A model generated the notes under the pieces. That model had not been told where the DNA came from. It ran no database searches and saw only the letters and a program-made list of their open reading frames with translations. Made by a program: the position numbers and the translations under genes. 64,000 nt of DNA, taken from positions 92,765,829-92,829,828 of the forward strand of contig CM055897.1 of the NCBI GenBank assembly GCA_029582155.1, written 5' to 3'. Below are positions 62,201 to 64,000 of this stretch, piece after piece (within the stretch, counting starts at the first letter, position 1; each line of letters begins with the position of its first letter). The stretch is from Panopea generosa (Eukaryota > Mollusca > Bivalvia > Adapedonta > Hiatellidae).

Positions 62201-63191
62201 TTTTGTGCTGATCTGGTGGCTATGCACTTAAAATTATATGTCTTCGGTTGGACTAAGTTTTAAGTTTCATTTCAAAAGAAATATGTATATAGCATGTCAA
62301 GTACAAGTAAAAACACGTTTAACATAACTGAAACACGCATGGCTAGATCCTTTATTAAAAATGAACATGTTTACCCATCTTCCATCCATTATTGAAAACT
62401 TCACATCACCATTAAGATATTTAAAAAATACTTTTATTGCTTATTTAATGAAGCCCAATATTTAAAACAATTAGTTTTGTAAAAATTAACTTTATATGAA
62501 CAAAACCTTTCAATACTGTATTAGTTTCAATATCGATCCAGCAATACGCTCTCAGACCAATAAAAGACGTTCGATCAAAAATTATATATATATATAGTGT
62601 ATGCTTTATTGTATAATGTGTTTGTCATACATTTCCACGAACTGCTTCGTCATCAGAATGAGACCTAAACAATGGGAGCTCAGGGTCTTTTTTTATGTTT
62701 CCAATGTGGTTTCGCACTTGTTCGATGAAATGGATCTGTGATAAAATACAAAGAAATGCATACAAGTACAGTTATATGTGCGGACATAACACTTCAGAAG
62801 GAAACATATCCCAATCAAAATTGATAAAAAAATGTATGACTTGTCGAAGAAGGGATCCTTATCAAAATAATAATTGGTGCCAAAATTGTGTTTTTTTACA
62901 ACATAATTTATATATATGTGAATCTTTCTTTGAAATTTACTATCGTGCACCATTCTTTTCTAAAAATATGGCCACAATTTTAAAATTTATAAAGAAAAGG
63001 GCTATATATTAATACAGTTTTCTCTATCCATAATGTATATATAGAGAAATTTAATTTCTTGTAGAATTTAAACACATCCTCAAAATACTTACCTTTCCGT
63101 GGAATGATGTTTTGATCTCTTGCAGCGTTTGAAGAGGAATTTCTTTTGAAAGCCATTCTGTATACTCATATACATACAAGGATGGGAATAT
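49919..63191 (-). CDS. Convertase-like copy 3 (membrane-anchored subtilisin/kexin-family protein), 5' end off the window
   Basis: Exons: 63093-63191, 62631-62735 (prodomain), 61669-61806 (Asp), 58106-58194 (His), 55737-55921 or 55079-55263 (alternative), 54339-54530 (oxyanion region), 54177-54219 and 53693-53750 (Ser), 52765-52871, 51525-51639, 50689-51020 (P domain) and 49919-50232 (TM, tail). All known junction phases agree except between 61669 and 58194, where a short exon (length 2 mod 3) must be missing from my model. Asp in VTDIGF, His in HGNRCAG and Ser in VSASTA are retained. ASGNGG has become PAGPIA, SWGPxDDG has become SWVYITN, and the DDG second Asp is Ile. No RXKR follows the prodomain. 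It likely enters the secretory path but probably does not cleave at basic sites, and may be catalytically weak or dead. Confidence 0.85.
50689..51020 (-). CDS. Convertase copy 3, P-domain exon
   Basis: 332 bp with LEHVVVKLSFNSVNENELEI and VHFWGENPKGTWTLFL. Same borders as copy 1 and a few substitutions only. Confidence 0.92.
51525..51639 (-). CDS. Convertase copy 3, domain-end exon
   Basis: 115 bp, HNEFGFGLLNASKVVKLAKH, protein identical in this stretch to copy 1. Confidence 0.92.
52765..52871 (-). CDS. Convertase copy 3, NPNLNWRDVQH exon
   Basis: 107 bp. The junction Asn plus PNLNWRDVQHILVEASEH matches the family LEANPNLTWRDVQHL. The donor gtaagt is perfect. This exon is deleted in copy 2 and hidden by the N gap in copy 1. 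Confidence 0.92.
53693..53750 (-). CDS. Convertase copy 3, catalytic-Ser exon
   Basis: 58 bp: VSASTAMASAIVGLALEA. The Ser aligns with GTSA of the family. With the preceding 43-bp exon the motif reads CVSA, not GTSA, and the Pro of SAAAP is Ala or Met here. Confidence 0.85.
54177..54219 (-). CDS. Convertase copy 3, 43-bp micro-exon before Ser
   Basis: DENKDVINNCKQIV plus T. DVINNC lines up with the DLxxxC segment that precedes GTSA in furin-type enzymes. Acceptor tatgtatag and donor gtataa; both phases fit the neighbours. Found by phase and alignment only, so less certain. Confidence 0.6.
54339..54530 (-). CDS. Convertase copy 3, oxyanion-region exon
   Basis: 192 bp: GRKGRGSIYIFPAGPIAEG, FANSIYVITISSIG and SSLTSTYGEGS. 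It follows the family order GKGSIYVWASGNGG, GYTNSIYTI, STLATTYSSG. The oxyanion Asn is missing and the loop is several residues shorter. Acceptor attgcag, donor gtaaga. Confidence 0.93.
55079..55263 (-). CDS. Convertase copy 3, alternative exon b (proximal to exon 54530)
   Basis: 185 bp: IKVFKLVEYHWTISHSELET, ALSYHLQDIHIFSNSWVYIT and HGPKEAIKRGIKK. The acceptor cacacag and donor gttact are intact. Matches the family part IRMLDG to SASWGPxDDG and KAFEYGVKQ, but with the GPxDDG loop lost. Confidence 0.88.
55737..55921 (-). CDS. Convertase copy 3, alternative exon a
   Basis: 185-bp duplicate of exon b with three visible replacements in the shared protein (SELAT, SYRLQ, EAITRG). Splice sites intact; its donor reads gtaact. 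Phase 1 in and phase 0 out, as for exon b. Confidence 0.88.
55950..57555. other. Intron sequence, nothing recognised
   Basis: AT-rich, no ORF or repeat of note. Confidence 0.6.
57580..58024 (+). pseudogene. Unidentified decayed ORF on the plus strand
   Basis: A long frame, open apart from one TAA at about 57682: CKQTPIISLSQRSATAKLRM, then (after the stop) SNDRIVIPGTSFGLNTRLYY and MEREIHILSKIYHFKI. Composition is protein-like and antisense to the host gene. It could be a retroelement or captured-gene relic; the family is not recognised. Confidence 0.35.
58106..58194 (-). CDS. Convertase copy 3, catalytic-His exon
   Basis: 89 bp: HGNRCAGLIAAEKDNDICGA, then GIAYGATIA. Clear match to HGTRCAGEVAAVANNGVCGV of furin-type enzymes; His kept. 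Acceptor atcgcag, donor gtaata, phase 1 out. Confidence 0.93.
58200..59240. other. Intron sequence, nothing recognised
   Basis: I searched the minus strand here and to 61660 for the expected short exon between the Asp and His exons and did not find a convincing one. Confidence 0.5.
59245..59690 (-). mobile_element. LINE G, heavily deleted RT remnant
   Basis: Minus-strand pieces YSVPQGSV (about 59630), MHRNMLKLLANKTKVFVF (about 59440-59495) and WNALSSNIRDASTLTTFAS (about 59262-59318). These are RT and C-terminal motifs in the correct order but in different frames, with the FADD region deleted. Confidence 0.7.
59690..59975. repeat. Dispersed repeat, copy at 59.7 kb (partner 21540-21975)
   Basis: Shares AATGAACG-AAATA-TG-TTGCTAAGG and CCAATGAACCCT with the partner, diverged. 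Confidence 0.4.
60980..61545. repeat. Duplicated block 1 (partner 63510-64000)
   Basis: TATGACGTAATCTAGTTTAA, AACAAACAATGAAAAGGTGT and GTTCGGGTGACGCCAAAACT recur in the partner in order. The block carries LINE fragment H. Confidence 0.88.
61141..61440 (-). mobile_element. LINE fragment H (C-terminal finger)
   Basis: LTIEKGRHDGLPYKNRICKV, then CNKKVEDEYHFLLLWPCY. Typical LINE ORF2 C-terminus, isolated from any RT. Same type as LINE A, B and F ends. Confidence 0.85.
61669..61806 (-). CDS. Convertase copy 3, catalytic-Asp exon
   Basis: 138 bp: ALLVCHPYYGMGVEDAW, then YTGRGVVIAVTDIGFDMDNP and DLASKF. Matches the family YTGHGIVVSILDDGIEKNHPD. The catalytic Asp is kept, the second Asp is Ile and HPDL is NPDL. 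Acceptor ttatttgtag, perfect gtgagt donor, phase 0 at both ends. Confidence 0.92.
62631..62735 (-). CDS. Convertase copy 3, prodomain exon 3
   Basis: 105 bp, phase 0 at both ends: IHFIEQVRNHIGNIKKDPEL, then PLFRSHSDDEAVRGN. IHFIEQ lies where the family has VQWLEQQ. The expected RXKR maturation site is absent; only IKKD is present. Confidence 0.75.
63093..63191 (-). CDS. Convertase copy 3, prodomain exon 2
   Basis: 99 bp, phase 0 at both ends: IFPSLYVYEYTEWLSKEI, then LQTLQEIKTSFHGK, with acceptor ttttactag and donor gtaagt. The prodomain is weakly conserved, so assignment rests on position, phase and splice signals. Confidence 0.65.
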
Positions 63192-63509
63192 CTAGTAAAA
63201 TTGCATTATTTATCAGGTTGTAGTAAAAACAATGAAACATAAAACGCATAATGTCATCGTTAAAGTAATACAAATATATTTGTTATTGCGATAAAGGCCT
63301 CCAGCCCAAAACACATTACAAATGCATATGTTATAAACAGTGTACACGTGTGAAATTTATATCAAATATAAATGTTACAGTCTATGAATAATTTAGATTA
63401 AGTTAAAAGAAAATGAGACAACAACAGTATGCTTTGTAAGTAGTTGGTAAATTATTGACCAACATTATAAATGTTAATAATAGTTCTTGGCTAGGTTGAA
63501 AATCACGTA

Positions 63510-64000
63510 TTATATGTATAAATATGACGTAATCTAGTTAAACAATAATTCAATGCGTTTAATAAAAGTATGGTAAACAAACAATGAAAAGGTGTGAATG
63601 ATTGTTTCATTTGTGTATGACATTATTATGTTGAACTTGTTGATGTTCGGGTGACGCCAAAACTAACGAGGCATCCTCAACTTCATCGTTACACACTTTA
63701 CGTATTCTATTTTCATATGGTAAACCATCGTGTCTTCCTTTTTCTATATTAAAATTGTTTTTATTATTATCAGTTCTTAGTTTAGCCACCGAATACCGGT
63801 ACTTTGATGATACATTTAAATAGTTTTCATGATTATACGTGTATTTTAAGTATTTATATAAAACCAACTTTGAAGATGTAACTACAACGTCATGTCATTG
63901 TTAAACATATTGGTCGCGCAACCGCTGAACAAGTATTTGTAAAATAATGTGTTCGTAATCGATTTGTGCATCTTGACTTTCCCATATGTAACCAAATCCA
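63510..64000. repeat. Duplicated block 2 (partner 60980-61545)
   Basis: Same order of motifs as the partner with about 55 bp deleted after AAAACTAACGAG. It contains LINE fragment I on the minus strand (63607-63867; GRHDGLPYENRIRKVCN). Confidence 0.88.

Noticed and set aside
62695-63012. Plus-strand 105-residue frame with CMTCRRRDPY and CQNC
   Set aside because: It overlaps the prodomain exon on the other strand and continues into intron; the Cys spacing fits no finger I know and no splice context supports it.

Overview
The window is eukaryotic, AT-rich and intron-rich, with one 500-N assembly gap (28008-28507). Short exons with GT-AG junctions, abundant decayed LINEs, tRNA-type SINEs, TIR elements and satellite arrays suggest a lophotrochozoan, most likely a bivalve mollusc. 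That assignment is an inference from style and protein families; no species marker is visible.

Left third (1-11.7 kb). A glutamate decarboxylase (GAD) gene runs on the minus strand. Eight exons, 11666 down to 240, can be joined by hand in a single continuous frame (355 codons). The 3' part, with the PLP lysine, lies off the left edge. Its introns hold three satellite arrays with periods of 51, 60 and 78 bp, about 700 bp of triplet repeat, a SINE and a LINE. A second LINE (about 11.9-16.4 kb, plus strand) starts only about 270 bp upstream of the GAD start codon, head to head. A Tx1/L1-like LINE 3' end (16.8-18.5 kb) follows.

Middle and right (about 22.5-64 kb). There is a tandem cluster of three membrane-anchored, subtilisin/kexin (proprotein convertase)-like genes, all on the minus strand. 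Copy 1 (25294-30117) shows exon 1 and the three 3' exons, with the catalytic core lost in or around the N gap. Copy 2 (38624-42765) is a pseudogene: one exon deleted, a frameshift, an in-frame stop and a LINE in an intron. Copy 3 (49919-63191, 5' end off the right edge) has eleven recognisable exon positions covering prodomain, Asp/His/Ser catalytic exons, P domain, transmembrane helix and tail. It keeps the catalytic triad, but the oxyanion Asn, the acidic substrate-pocket motifs and the RXKR prodomain site are gone. One core exon is tandemly duplicated so that, by phase, only mutually exclusive use keeps the frame.

Between copies 1 and 2 lie a decayed pogo/Tigger-like transposase and a 3.05-kb TIR element (32386-35432) with a 106-bp hairpin-bearing satellite inside. 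Between copies 2 and 3 a Tx1-like LINE is split by a 5'-truncated CR1-like LINE with a perfect 12-bp target-site duplication. The layout reads as a recently duplicating, diverging protease-like family in a transposon-dense locus next to GAD. No link between GAD and the protease-like genes is implied by the sequence.
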